Shown here one piece after another: positions 9,548 through 19,388 of a DNA stretch of 64,000 bases. A program made the translations under genes and the position numbers. The stretch's first letter is position 1. Each line of letters begins with the position of its first letter. The DNA is taken from contig NZ_CP113864.1 of NCBI RefSeq assembly GCF_026914285.1, positions 62,001-126,000 of the forward strand, written 5' to 3'. This DNA comes from Caldicellulosiruptor naganoensis. Its GTDB lineage: Bacteria > Bacillota > Thermoanaerobacteria > Caldicellulosiruptorales > Caldicellulosiruptoraceae. The notes below the pieces were generated by a model. It was not told where the DNA came from, did no database searches, and worked only from the letters and a program-made list of their open reading frames with translations.

Positions 9548-9939
9548 TTACCTTTGGTTATAGATATTAGAATAATAGCTAAAATCAAGATATTCTCTCA
9601 GTACTTTGACTTCAAATTCAACTCTATTTTCAGAATCTTTCAAGATTATACCTTGGCTTATAATCTGATATTGCATAAGAAGGCTTACATTTTGTAAATT
9701 CACAATATCGACATTTATGTAAAAAATATACTTGGCTTTGTCAATGAGCTTTCCTCTCAAAAAAGCTTCTTGAAGGCTATTTAACTCTTCTTCAAACATC
9801 ACAGCTATGTCAACATCACCATATTATTAAAACTACCAGTTGCAAAAGAACTGAAAAGGTATGTAATACTTACTGTGTATTCTTTGTCTATCTCTTCAAT
9901 AAAGTTTTTGGCAAGGTCTATAATTTACTCTCTGTCCAT
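9548..9939 (-). pseudogene. Remnant of an MNT-domain nucleotidyltransferase
   Basis: Read on the minus strand from ATG at 9939, the gene is stopped at codon 5 (TAA) and then continues with a segment resembling the FGSFATGxxNxxSDVDIA active-site region of minimal nucleotidyltransferases. Here it appears as FSSFATGSFNN, then a frameshift, then GDVDIAVMFEEELNSL. The last 84 residues are open (9548-9802). MNT proteins usually pair with HEPN proteins as toxin-antitoxin modules; no HEPN gene is seen next to it. The stop plus the frameshift make it inactive. The remaining intergenic sequence 9940-10128 holds only the promoter region of the next gene. Confidence 0.75.
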
Positions 9940-10128
9940 TTATTTACATTCCTCATCGGTTTTATGCTTTTCTTAAAATTATATCACAAAACACAGCTTT
10001 GTTTGTTTTTCTTTTTAAAATTATGAGATAAAGAGTTAAAATACAGTCATATAAAGTAAATGTGCAAAGTATTATAATATAATCTGAACAAAACATATTG
10101 CTAAAAAAGAAAAACAGGGGGGGTTACA

Positions 10129-12570
10129 TTGAGAGTAAGTCTTGATGGAAAATGGAAATTTAGAGAAGTAGGCAGCCTTGAATACTTGGATGGCACAGTT
10201 CCAGGGTGTGTTCAACTTGATTTAATCAACCTTGACAAGCTTCCAGACCCATTTTATGGAGTAAATGAAGTTTTGTTTTACTCTCTTGAAGAAAAGGACT
10301 TTGAGTATGTAAAAGAGTTTTATGTTGAAAATCTTGACTGGCAGGTCAAAAAGCTTGTGTTTGAAGGGATTGATACGGTCGCTGATGTTTATTTGAACCA
10401 CTTTTACTTGGGCAGGACAAATAACATGTTTTTGAAATATGAATTTGATGTGTCAACTGCCTTGAGAGAGGGAAAGAACATTTTAAAAGTAATTCTTTAC
10501 TCTCCAATCAAAGAAGCAGAAAGACTCAAAAAAATTTACCAATCAAAGTACGACTATCCCCACAGAAGCTGGATAAGAAAAGCTCAATATTCATATGGCT
10601 GGGACTGGGGTCCAAGGATTCTTCAGATTGGCATCTTCGGGAGTGTGTATTTGGAACTGAACAACGGCCTTGAGATAACAGATGAGTTTATCAAAACAGA
10701 ACACTTATCAGAAGATTTAGCAGTGGTCAAAGTTTTTGCAAAGATAAATTCATTTGAAAAGCCAAGAAGTGTTGAAATAGAGATTTCAGATAGCGAATAT
10801 GTTAAAAAAGTTATACCAGATGTCTACAAGTCAAAAGAAGGGTATTTTATTGAAGAGAGGATTGAAATAGAAAATCCAAAACTGTGGTTTCCAAATGGCT
10901 ATGGAGAGCCGCATTTATATACTTTTAAAATTGTTGTAAAAACCTCAAACGAAGAAGCAACAAAAATGGTCACAACAGGCCTCAGGACTGTTAGGATTAT
11001 AAAAGAAAAAGATGAATATGGCGAAAGCTTCATCTTTGAAATAAACGGTCAAAAGATTTTTGCAAAAGGGGCAAACTGGATACCTGCTGATTCCATCCTG
11101 CCAAGGCTGAAAGAAGATGACTACAAAGCTTTAATCAAAATGGCAAAAGATGCGAACATGAACATGCTCAGGGTCTGGGGCGGCGGTATTTATGAGCATG
11201 ACTGGTTTTATAGCGAGTGTGACAAAAACGGTATAATGGTATGGCAGGATTTTATGTTTGCATGCGCAATCTACCCTGATGAGTTTGACTTTTTTGTGGA
11301 GAATTTCAAAAAAGAAGCTGAGTACCAGATAAAACGACTGAGAAACCATCCGTGCATAGTGCTTTGGTGTGGTAATAACGAAAACAACTTGGGATTTAGA
11401 GACTGGTGGCACATTGGCGACCCAGAATTTTTGGGAAATAGAATTTACAAGAAGGTTTTGCCACAGATTCTATCAGAGCTTGACCCAACAAGACCGTACC
11501 ACATCTCAAGCCCGTATGGTGGGGAGCATCCAAATAGCAGCACTGCCGGCGACAAGCACACATGGGATATCTGGGCTGGCTGGAAAGACTATATTTACTA
11601 CAAGCACGACAATGCAAGGTTTGTGAGTGAGTTTGGTTTTCAGGCAGCAGCACACCTTGATACAATGAAAAAGTACATTCCTCTTAAAGACCAGACAATC
11701 TTCTCAAAAACTTTGAGAATGCACGAAAAGCAGGAAGAAGGTTTGGAAAGGCTTATAAGGTATATGGCGGGCTCAATTGGTCTTCCAAAAGATTTTGATT
11801 CTTTTGTTTACCTTTCACAGTTTGTTCAAAAAGAGGCTATTAAAGCCGCTGTTGAACATTATCGTAAAAACAAATTTAGAACTGCCGGTGCTATTTACTG
11901 GCAGCTAAACGATTGCTGGCCTGTTATATCATGGTCATCAATTGATTATTTGAAAAGAAGAAAGGCGCTTTACTATGAGTCAAAAAGGTTATTTGCAAAG
12001 TTTTTGCCAGTTGTTGAGTATGAGGATGGGAAGCTAAAGGTATATGTTATTAGTGATGAGCTTGTGGCCAAACAGGGTCAGCTCAATATCACAATCTGGA
12101 ACTTTGACGGGCAGAAGTTATACGAGAAAAACATTACTCTGGAAATTCCTGAAAATGGTGTGGTTGAGGCATTTTCTGAAAAAGTAAAAAACTTGAATAT
12201 TTTAAAGGGTGAGTGGTTATATATACCCAAACATGTTGAAACAGCTGTAATTGGGGATAAGATAGACAGAGGACTTTTGGAAAGCATAGTTTTTGTGAGC
12301 CTTTTTGTCGATAGAGTGGAGTACGAAAACTACTTTGTATTTGAAAAGCCAGTAAACCTTGAGCTAAAACCCTGCCAGTTTGAGTACAGAATAGAAGATG
12401 ACTATATTATAATAAAACCTAAGACTCCTGCAATCTGCCTTATAGTTGAAGCTGATAAGGATATTCAAGACAATTTCATCTTTGCAAGGCCTGCAAGAGA
12501 GTACAAAATTCGCTTAAACGGTGCTCAGGTGAGCAGGGTTTGTGATTTGGTTGAGATGCTGATAAGGTAA
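10129..12570 (+). CDS. Beta-mannosidase, glycoside hydrolase family 2
   Basis: 813 residues from TTG 10129 behind a G-rich Shine-Dalgarno site. The enzyme removes beta-mannosyl residues from the non-reducing ends of manno-oligosaccharides. There is no signal peptide, so it is cytosolic and would finish oligosaccharides taken up by the cell. GH2 layout is clear: N-terminal sugar-binding domain, immunoglobulin-like domain, then the catalytic barrel. Family signatures are YGWDWGPRI, the acid/base Glu418 in LWCGNNEN and the nucleophile Glu501 in FVSEFGFQ. Length matches GH2 mannosidases. A TATAAT-like box lies about 60 bases upstream. The GH15-type gene follows after a terminator hairpin, so joint regulation would need separate promoters. 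Confidence 0.9.
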   Translation: MRVSLDGKWKFREVGSLEYLDGTVPGCVQLDLINLDKLPDPFYGVNEVLFYSLEEKDFEYVKEFYVENLDWQVKKLVFEGIDTVADVYLNHFYLGRTNNMFLKYEFDVSTALREGKNILKVILYSPIKEAERLKKIYQSKYDYPHRSWIRKAQYSYGWDWGPRILQIGIFGSVYLELNNGLEITDEFIKTEHLSEDLAVVKVFAKINSFEKPRSVEIEISDSEYVKKVIPDVYKSKEGYFIEERIEIENPKLWFPNGYGEPHLYTFKIVVKTSNEEATKMVTTGLRTVRIIKEKDEYGESFIFEINGQKIFAKGANWIPADSILPRLKEDDYKALIKMAKDANMNMLRVWGGGIYEHDWFYSECDKNGIMVWQDFMFACAIYPDEFDFFVENFKKEAEYQIKRLRNHPCIVLWCGNNENNLGFRDWWHIGDPEFLGNRIYKKVLPQILSELDPTRPYHISSPYGGEHPNSSTAGDKHTWDIWAGWKDYIYYKHDNARFVSEFGFQAAAHLDTMKKYIPLKDQTIFSKTLRMHEKQEEGLERLIRYMAGSIGLPKDFDSFVYLSQFVQKEAIKAAVEHYRKNKFRTAGAIYWQLNDCWPVISWSSIDYLKRRKALYYESKRLFAKFLPVVEYEDGKLKVYVISDELVAKQGQLNITIWNFDGQKLYEKNITLEIPENGVVEAFSEKVKNLNILKGEWLYIPKHVETAVIGDKIDRGLLESIVFVSLFVDRVEYENYFVFEKPVNLELKPCQFEYRIEDDYIIIKPKTPAICLIVEADKDIQDNFIFARPAREYKIRLNGAQVSRVCDLVEMLIR

Positions 12571-12602
12571 ACTAAATTACATCTAAAATAGAATACTCAT
12601 AT

Positions 12603-12680
12603 AACCCTCTCTGGCATGTGACAGGTTTTAAAGCTTGCGTGAAGAGAATAATTCAATGCCGGAGGGGGGTTTTTGTTTTT
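12603..12680 (+). terminator. Hairpin with 39-nt loop and T tract after the GH2 gene
   Basis: Arms ACCCTCTCTGGCAT (12603-12616) and ATGCCGGAGGGGGGT (12656-12670) pair almost fully, and TTTTTGTTTTT follows. It works as an intrinsic terminator in form. The loop is unusually long. The remaining 12681-12802 contains a TATAAT box near 12745 and a perfect 8-bp palindrome TTGCGCAA near 12766, which might be an operator for the next gene. Confidence 0.75.
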
Positions 12681-12802
12681 AGAGCAAAAAGGCAAAAATA
12701 AAATTAGTAAAATTGCTGAATGCACAACAAGTCAGATATTTGATATAATATGGTTACTGCAAATGTTTGCGCAACAATTTGTATATGGAAAAGAGGGATC
12801 AT

Positions 12803-14638
12803 ATGAGAAAGCCGCACGTAGTAGAAGCTATAATTGGGAATACAAAGGTTTTGGGGCAGCTTGATTCAAATGGCATATTGCAAAGGTTTTATTGGCCTGC
12901 AGTAGATTATTATCAGCAGCTAAAACTCTTTTTGGCAGCTGTTTTTTTGGATGGGCTTGTATTTTTCGAAGATGAAAATTTCAAGATAAAAAGTGGATTT
13001 GTGGATGACTTTGCGTACTTTTTTGAATATAAAATTGCAGACAAGACAATTTTTCAGCTTGACTTTGTTGACTTTGAAACAGACAGCTTGGTTCGTTTAT
13101 GGGAAACGGCTTTTGAAGACTTCTATGTCTTTTTAGAACCCATGATAAATTCTTCAAGCCTTTTTAATGCTGCAAAGGCTGATAAAGAAAATGAAATAAT
13201 CTATGCATATTTTAAAGGGAGATATATAGGTCTTGCTTTTGAGAATAAGATAAAAAGCTTTACAGTTAAAAACGGAATTGATGATGCAAAGGATAATCAG
13301 CTGGAAGGCTGGAATGAAGCTACAAATCCACAGATTGCAGTAAAACTTGAAAATACAGGAAAGGTTGTATGTTTTCTTGCTTTTGGAAACTCAAAAGATG
13401 AAGTCTATCATAAGCTCTCTTATTTAAAGCAAAAGGGGTATGACGATATTTACAGTCAAAACAAAGCCTTTTGGGAAAAGAAATTCTCAAAAGTAAAGAT
13501 CATTTGTACAGAAGATCCCAAAAACATAGAGCTTCAAAAAAGAAGTGCCTATGTATTTTATACTCTGCAAAATTCCAAAACAGGTGGAATTTTAGCAGCA
13601 TCTGAGGTTGACGAGAAGTTTTTCCACTGTGGCGGTTATGGTTTTGTCTGGGGTAGAGACGCTGCGTTTATAACAGCAGCAATGGATGAGCTCGGGATGT
13701 CAAGTGAGGTTGAAAAATTTTTTGACTTTAAATTTTCTTGTCAGGAGAAGGAAGGATTCTGGGACCAGAGATATTATACGGATGGCAGTTTGGCACCAAG
13801 CTGGGGAATTCAGATTGATGAGACTGCTTCGGTTGTATGGGGCTTTTTAGAACATTGCGAGAAGAAAAATTCTCTTCATTTGATTGATTTGTATAAAGAT
13901 AAGCTCAAAAAAGCACTGCTGTTCTTGCTACGTAGAGTAGATGAACAAAAAGGAGTTGTGTGCAGAAGCTTTGACCTGTGGGAAGAAAGAGAAGGAATTC
14001 ATCTTTACTCAAATGCAAGCATATATGCTGCGCTAAAGAAAGCCAAAAAATATTTTCCTGAGCTTGAAAATGAAATTGAAAAGAAGCTAAAGGCAATAAA
14101 AAATCAGATGGCAACAAGATTTTACAGTCCTAAACTTTCCCGGTATGTAAGGTCAACAGATGTTAAAATTTCACATGAGGAATTTTTAAAGCTTCCTGAA
14201 GAGAACAGGTACATGCAAAAAGATGAGAGATATGAGATAACCTATTATTTCAAGAAGCAAGATGAAGTTGTTGACATTTCAATGTTGGGGGTTTACTATC
14301 CGTTCGAAATGATAGATGCTGAGGATGAAGCTTTTAAAGCTACTGTTTTGGCTATCGAAAGGGAATGCCAAAACAAGATTGTGGGTGGCTACAAAAGATA
14401 TTCCGATGATAAATACATTGGTGGAAATCCATGGATACTGACAACACTCTGGCTTGCAATTTACTACAAAAAAACAGGGCAGATTGACAGGGCAGAAAAA
14501 CTTTTTGAGTGGGCAAAAGCGCACAGTTTGCCAAACGGACTTTTCCCAGAGCAGGTTGACAAGCTCACTGGCAAGCCTGCCTGGGTTGTCCCTTTGGCAT
14601 GGTCTCATGCAATGTATGTGCTGTATCTTTATGAATAA
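12803..14638 (+). CDS. GH15-type glycoside hydrolase (glucoamylase/glucodextranase-like)
   Basis: 611 residues from ATG 12803, which has GAGGGA close upstream; an in-frame start at 12767 is weaker. The N-terminal half (to about 250) is a beta-rich domain as in bacterial GH15 enzymes. The C-terminal (alpha/alpha)6 barrel shows YGFVWGRDAAF near residue 290 and NGLFPEQVDKLTG followed by WVVPLAWSHAMYV near the end, where the FPEQ Glu is the expected catalytic base region. Such enzymes release glucose, or other alpha-linked units, from the non-reducing end of alpha-glucans. No signal peptide, so intracellular. Exact substrate (starch, isomalto-dextrin, trehalose) cannot be told from sequence alone. 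Confidence 0.82.
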   Translation: MRKPHVVEAIIGNTKVLGQLDSNGILQRFYWPAVDYYQQLKLFLAAVFLDGLVFFEDENFKIKSGFVDDFAYFFEYKIADKTIFQLDFVDFETDSLVRLWETAFEDFYVFLEPMINSSSLFNAAKADKENEIIYAYFKGRYIGLAFENKIKSFTVKNGIDDAKDNQLEGWNEATNPQIAVKLENTGKVVCFLAFGNSKDEVYHKLSYLKQKGYDDIYSQNKAFWEKKFSKVKIICTEDPKNIELQKRSAYVFYTLQNSKTGGILAASEVDEKFFHCGGYGFVWGRDAAFITAAMDELGMSSEVEKFFDFKFSCQEKEGFWDQRYYTDGSLAPSWGIQIDETASVVWGFLEHCEKKNSLHLIDLYKDKLKKALLFLLRRVDEQKGVVCRSFDLWEEREGIHLYSNASIYAALKKAKKYFPELENEIEKKLKAIKNQMATRFYSPKLSRYVRSTDVKISHEEFLKLPEENRYMQKDERYEITYYFKKQDEVVDISMLGVYYPFEMIDAEDEAFKATVLAIERECQNKIVGGYKRYSDDKYIGGNPWILTTLWLAIYYKKTGQIDRAEKLFEWAKAHSLPNGLFPEQVDKLTGKPAWVVPLAWSHAMYVLYLYE

Positions 14639-14653
14639 ATTAATGATAAAAAT

Positions 14654-14700
14654 AAAGACCAGCTTGTTTGCTCTTAAACACAGCTGGTCTTTTAGTTTTA
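14654..14700 (+). terminator. Intrinsic terminator of the GH15-type gene
   Basis: Arms AAAGACCAGCT-GTTT and AAAC-AGCTGGTCTTTT surround a short loop and end in T residues 16 bases after the stop codon. Confidence 0.88.
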
Positions 14701-14703
14701 TTA

Positions 14704-14866
14704 TTACACAGGATTATAAGGTAAATATTTCTCCAATCTCTTTTTTAAAAGTTGATATTTAAAGGTTGTTTTCCCAATTGTTTCATCATCAATAGATTTT
14801 ATTTCACCGTCATATGTTGCTTCTTCAAATTAAGAAAAATCAAGAATGATATGTACTGTATATCTT
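14704..14866 (-). pseudogene. C-terminal fragment related to the broken gene at 30684-31155
   Basis: On the minus strand this encodes the last ~50 residues of a protein ending LKKRLEKYLPYNPV, with one internal stop. The broken gene at 30684-31155 ends LKKRLEKYLPFNPV and is also highly similar in DNA. Upstream it is cut off by an IS fragment. The function of the parent protein is unknown. The intergenic stretch to 15050 holds nothing else that I can support except a promoter region for the toxin gene. Confidence 0.75.
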
Positions 14867-14945
14867 TTATGATTTCTAAATCCCTTGAGTCTCATATTCT
14901 CAAGATTATATTCACCTTTTTTGTGCTTTAATATTCTTACTCATC
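14867..14945 (-). mobile_element. Short remnant of a DDE transposase gene
   Basis: About 80 bases are nearly the same as 61806-61870 inside the larger IS remnant (encoding the region ENVRLKGFRNYKRY near the transposase C-terminus). It abuts the fragment at 14704-14866, showing that an IS once truncated that gene here. Confidence 0.65.
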
Positions 14946-15050
14946 TTTATCTTTTTGTGTTTTGTTATTTAACACACATTTGATATTGACATATTATTCC
15001 ATAGTACTATAAAACATTTAAAAACAATATCTTTTTTTGGAAGGGTTATG

Positions 15051-18000
15051 ATGAAAAAAGAATTCAAAAACTAATTGCATTCATTATTTTGTGTATTTTT
15101 ACAGCAAATATTTTTGTACCTTATTTTGCAAGGGCTGAAATTTTGCTTGCAAATAGTACGACTCAGGCAGGAGCATCAGTTCAAGATACATCTTTGATTC
15201 AAAGTCCACGGCAGATTTTGTTTGTTCAGATTGAGAAGTTGTCTAACTTACCAGAACCTTTTTATGACCTGAAACCATCATACGACGAAAAATTGAAACA
15301 GGTAAAGATTACACTGATAAAAGCTATGAATTATTTTGACAGTGACACCACTATTGTTGACCAGAACTTTTTTGACTATATTGAAAAAGCAGTTAGAAAG
15401 CTCGAACATTATCTAAACCATGAAAACATCAAAGAAGATGTAGTTCCTGCAATAGAAGAGATAAGGACAAGCTGCATTCAGACAGCAAGGTTGGTTGTAG
15501 AAAATCTAAAGAAGTTATGTGAAGAAAATGAGAGTATTTTTACTCAAAAACAGAAAAAAGAGTTTTTAAAAGCAATTGAGGAGTATAACAAGGGGTATGA
15601 GTTTGAAAGTAAAAGGAATAGTGAACAAGCTATACATTTTTACAGAAAGTCATGGGAAGGTTTAAACGAACTGAAAAAGGCACTTGCGCAGCTGCAGGAT
15701 AAAGACAGTGACACCTGTCCGGACTTTTTAGAGGAAAAATTTGGACTTAAGACAAACAAAAAGGATACAGACGGGGATAATCTTTCAGATTTTTTTGAGG
15801 TTTTAAAACTTTTCAATTTAACTGATGGTAACCTTGTTGACACAGACAAAGACAGCATACCGGACAGTAAGGAAGACCCGGACGAAGATAGACTAACAAA
15901 TATTGATGAGCAGGAATTTGGTACAGACCCTCTTTTGCCTGACACAGACAGTGATGAGTTAGATGATTACTTTGAAATATTCACATTCAAAAGTTCACCG
16001 ATAAAATGTGATACTGATGAAGATGGTCTATTTGACAAGAGCGAGTATTTACTTGGCACGGACCCTAATAACCCTGATACAGACCAGGATGGTATTTTGG
16101 ACGGACTTGAAGAATATAGGCAGGTATTTACAGAAGAACAAACAGGTGCAAAGGTTGAAATCACTGCAGAGGGAGATATTTCGAAATTTGTTGAGACAAG
16201 AAGTTTCAAGGATGAAGAGATATTCCAGAAGGTGTATGGTTTAGTTTCTACACCTGTTGACATTGATGTATATGCAACTTTTAAGGAAGCCAAGGTATAC
16301 ATTCCAATTGAAACGACAAAAGTTCCAAACGGAGATATTCAGAATGTGAAAATGTTCTACTTTGATGAAGAGTTAAAGACATTTGTTCCACTTGACGAAC
16401 AAGGTGTAGACGTCGAAAACAAAATAGTATGGGCTAAAACAGATCATTTCACAACTTTTGTGCTCTTCTATATACCAACATGGAAAGCAGTTTGGGAAGT
16501 TCCAGTAAACAAAGGCGAAAGAGAAGTGAGTCAGCAGACAAAGTATATAGACATAGTGTTTGTGCTTGATTCATCCGGGAGCATGAGTTGGAATGACCCG
16601 AACAATTACAGAAAAACAGCAGCAAAATCGTTTGTAGATGCACTTATACAGGAAACAGAGCAGCTGTTATAGATTTTGACAGTTATGGATACCTGCTGCA
16701 GCCGCTTACACACGATTTTGAAGCGGTAAAAAGCGCAATTGACAGAATTGACAGCTATGGTGGTACAAATATTGCAGCAGGTATAAGACTTGCAAATCAA
16801 CAGTTAATTTCGTACAGTTCTGACGATAGAATAAAGGTAATAATACTTTTGACAGACGGTGAAGGATATTACGATGGAAACCTTACAGTTCAGGCAAAAG
16901 AGAATAATATAACAATTTACACAATTGGTTTGGGTACAAGCGTTGATGAAAATCTTTTGAAAAATATAGCTGCACAAACAGGTGGCATGTATTTTCCGGT
17001 ATCATCTGCCTCCCAATTGCCTCAAGTATTTAAGAGGATAACCGAGATTGTAACAGAGCCCATTGATACGGATGGTGATGGAATACCGGACAGTGTAGAG
17101 GTTAAAGGTGCACGAACAGGTTTTGGCACTATGGTATATTCAGATCCAAATAACCCTGATACAGATGGAGATGGACTATCAGACAAAGATGAGATAGGTG
17201 AGCTTGTTTGTGGGCCAAACGGTGAATATTATAAGTCTTGTACAAATCCTGCGAATGGGGACACTGACTACGATGGGCTTTCTGAAAGTGAAGAAGAGGA
17301 GTATGGAACAAATCCATGTATAAGTGATACAGACGGTGATGGACTGTCAGATGGTCTTGAAATTAGCATGGGATATTCACCGCTTCACAAAAACTATGAT
17401 GGTGATTCATATGCAGACAAAGAAGAGGCAGAGAAAGGTCTTGACCCGTACTTGTATGATAAAACATGGTTCGAACATATAAAAGACATTTTAGCAGGGG
17501 CAACATGCGGTGATGCAGGTGAGATACTTGTAAGGTATGGTATTTTGGCAGAAAGGACTTTAAAATCTCTTGGGTATTTAATAGGACTCATTGCTTCAGG
17601 GTTTATTCCATTTTCTGACATAAGAGATGCTATTGCGAGCCTTGTAAAACTTGATTTTGTAGGAGTTTTTACAAATCTACTGGGGTTTGTACCGGGTATT
17701 GGTGATTTTGCCGATGCTGCAAGAGGATTTTTGAAATTTATAGGACTTGGAGAAGAATGCATAAGTATTGCAGCAAGATTTATATTTGAAAAATTTGAAG
17801 CATGGAAGAGTATGTTTACATCATCAGTATTTTTACCTATTTTTGCAATGCTTTCAAAAGGGCAAGACAATCTTAAAGCATTAGAAAGTGTTGTAGGAAA
17901 TAGTGGAGAAGTTCAAAAGTTTACATCTGAGTTTGCACAGCACAATTCCATTGACGAAATTGCTAAGTTCATTAATGAGCAAAATATAAAATTTGATACT

Positions 18001-18573
18001 TTAAAAATACAAAATATAGAAGGTATAGAGGCAAGAGTAAATGAATATATGATGAAGAATAATCTCACAAGTAAAACAATAAGGGCAGAAAGGTTTGCAG
18101 TCGAAGCTGCAGTTGACTATTATACATCACTTGGCTACAAATGCGTATACAAAGCACGGCATGGAGTAAAAGGACCAGATTTGGTTTTTAGGAAAGGAGA
18201 CGAATATCTAATAGTAGAGGTGAAGGGGGCAATAGAAGACTTTAAAAATCCGATGGTAGGGCATAAAAGACTGTTTAACTATGTGAAAGATGAAAATACT
18301 GGGGAGAAGAAGTTACTTGCGCAGCTTTCTTGGGAATGGCTGAGTACAAATCCCGAGAGGTATTTAGGAGTGATGGAAAAAGAGATGGAGCCTGATGAAT
18401 TTGCGAGATTTAAAGAGTTTTTAAAAAAGAAAGGGCAGTACAGGGCAGCGCTGGTATATGCGTCTAAGAACGAGAGGATAAGATGGGATGGGGGATTTGA
18501 CGAATATTTAAAAGAGGCTTTTATTGACAATAAGAACATGAAGAACATAGAGATATTAAAGATGATATATTGA
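15051..18573 (+). pseudogene. Secreted polymorphic toxin with VWA domain, calcium-binding repeats and nuclease-like C-terminus (frameshifted)
   Basis: About 1,170 residues if two single-base indels are repaired. The ATG at 15048/15051 (behind GGAAGGG) reads MKKEFKN-stop; one more A in the A6 run at 15054-15059 would join it to a typical signal peptide (RIQKLIAFIILCIFTANIF). A missing G at 16651-16652 breaks the VWA domain, which has the MIDAS start DIVFVLDSSGSMS and continues with AVIDFDSYG and IILLTDGEG. Thrombospondin-type-3-like Asp-rich repeats (DTDGDGIPDS and relatives) flank the VWA domain. Next comes a hydrophobic Gly-rich helical region (about 17500-17850) like pre-toxin domains. The C-terminus has GPDLVFRKGDEYLIVEVKG, a PD-(D/E)XK nuclease-like core. 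Inference: contact- or secretion-delivered DNase toxin whose immunity gene follows directly. The indels could be sequencing errors; otherwise the gene is dead or phase-variable. Confidence 0.78.
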
Positions 18574-18581
18574 AGGAGAGA

Positions 18582-18671
18582 ATGGGTATGAGGGTGGGAG
18601 AGGTGGGGAGGAAAATTTTTGAGGACAGAGGAGAGGTGAGAAGGTATGTGGTGGGAGATAAAGCTAAATAG
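18582..18671 (+). other. 29-codon open frame; probable displaced N-terminus of the next protein
   Basis: ATG 18582 (or 18588) lies 8 bases after the toxin stop behind GGAGAG, and reads 29 codons (MGMRVGEVGRKIFEDRGEV...) to TAG 18671. The downstream ORF starts inside it in another frame with an atypical WWEIKLNSKK. A frameshift at about 18660-18668 would join the two into one protein. I infer that the immunity-type gene originally started here, coupled to the toxin stop. Confidence 0.5.
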
Positions 18672-19368
18672 TAAGAAGCTAAGGCAGATAATAGATGAGG
18701 AGTTGAGAATGCTAAATGAGGGATATTTATTGCATGATTTGAGAGCAGTGACTCTGGGCAGGGCTTATATGTATTTAGGGGAGTATGAGAAGGGTAAGGA
18801 GTATATTTTGAAGTGTATAGAAGAAGAGATAAAGTTTGAAAAAAAGGTAATGGAGGAGTATGGATATGAAAGTGAACAGGTAGCGATGTGTAAGGTGAGG
18901 ATAGGGAAGCATATGAGGTGGATAGGGGAGATAGAGAAGATGGAAGAGAAGTTTAAGGAAGCGATTGAGATATTCAATAAGGTATATGAGGAGGGGAAAA
19001 GGGAAAAGCTGAAATTGGTATTGTATCCATGGGGTAGTTCAGATTTTTATAAATTATGGGCGACAGCCGAGTTTTACTTAGGCAACTATGAGAAGGCAGT
19101 GGAGATAGAGAAGCTGATGGAGGGCAGGCATGGTATACTGCCGCGTGGATTTGCGGAGAGCATTCTAAAGAGAGATGTTGAAGGTATAAAGACATTGATA
19201 AAGAGGTTGGTGGAGCTTATAAAAGATGAGAAGCGGCCACTGCACAGTAATGTATATAACCATGATCCGTGGCACTGGTATGAGGAGGGCAAGAAGCTAA
19301 TAGGGTTGCCTAGTATATTTGATGTATATGACAAGAGAGAACCTATGTTTGAATGTAATAGAGAATAG
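18646..19368 (+). CDS. All-helical TPR-like protein, candidate immunity protein for the upstream toxin
   Basis: 240 residues from ATG 18646 (GAGAAGG upstream). The sequence is almost entirely charged amphipathic helix, with TPR-like repeats (RAYMYLGEYEKGKEYI, AEFYLGNYEKAVEIE). No signal peptide or membrane segment, so cytosolic. Its position directly after the toxin gene and its helical style, similar to some immunity families listed for polymorphic toxin systems, suggest that it neutralises the nuclease domain; this is inference. The true N-terminus may be the short frame starting at 18582. Its GAGG/GGAG-rich codon use on the coding strand is strikingly purine-biased compared with neighbours. 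Confidence 0.7.
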   Translation: MWWEIKLNSKKLRQIIDEELRMLNEGYLLHDLRAVTLGRAYMYLGEYEKGKEYILKCIEEEIKFEKKVMEEYGYESEQVAMCKVRIGKHMRWIGEIEKMEEKFKEAIEIFNKVYEEGKREKLKLVLYPWGSSDFYKLWATAEFYLGNYEKAVEIEKLMEGRHGILPRGFAESILKRDVEGIKTLIKRLVELIKDEKRPLHSNVYNHDPWHWYEEGKKLIGLPSIFDVYDKREPMFECNRE

Positions 19369-19388
19369 AATGAGGGGGTGTTTTAAAG

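Noticed and set aside
12603..12680. Possible riboswitch after the GH2 gene
   Set aside because: The structure matches no riboswitch I know and is placed as a terminator; kept as terminator with a note on loop length.
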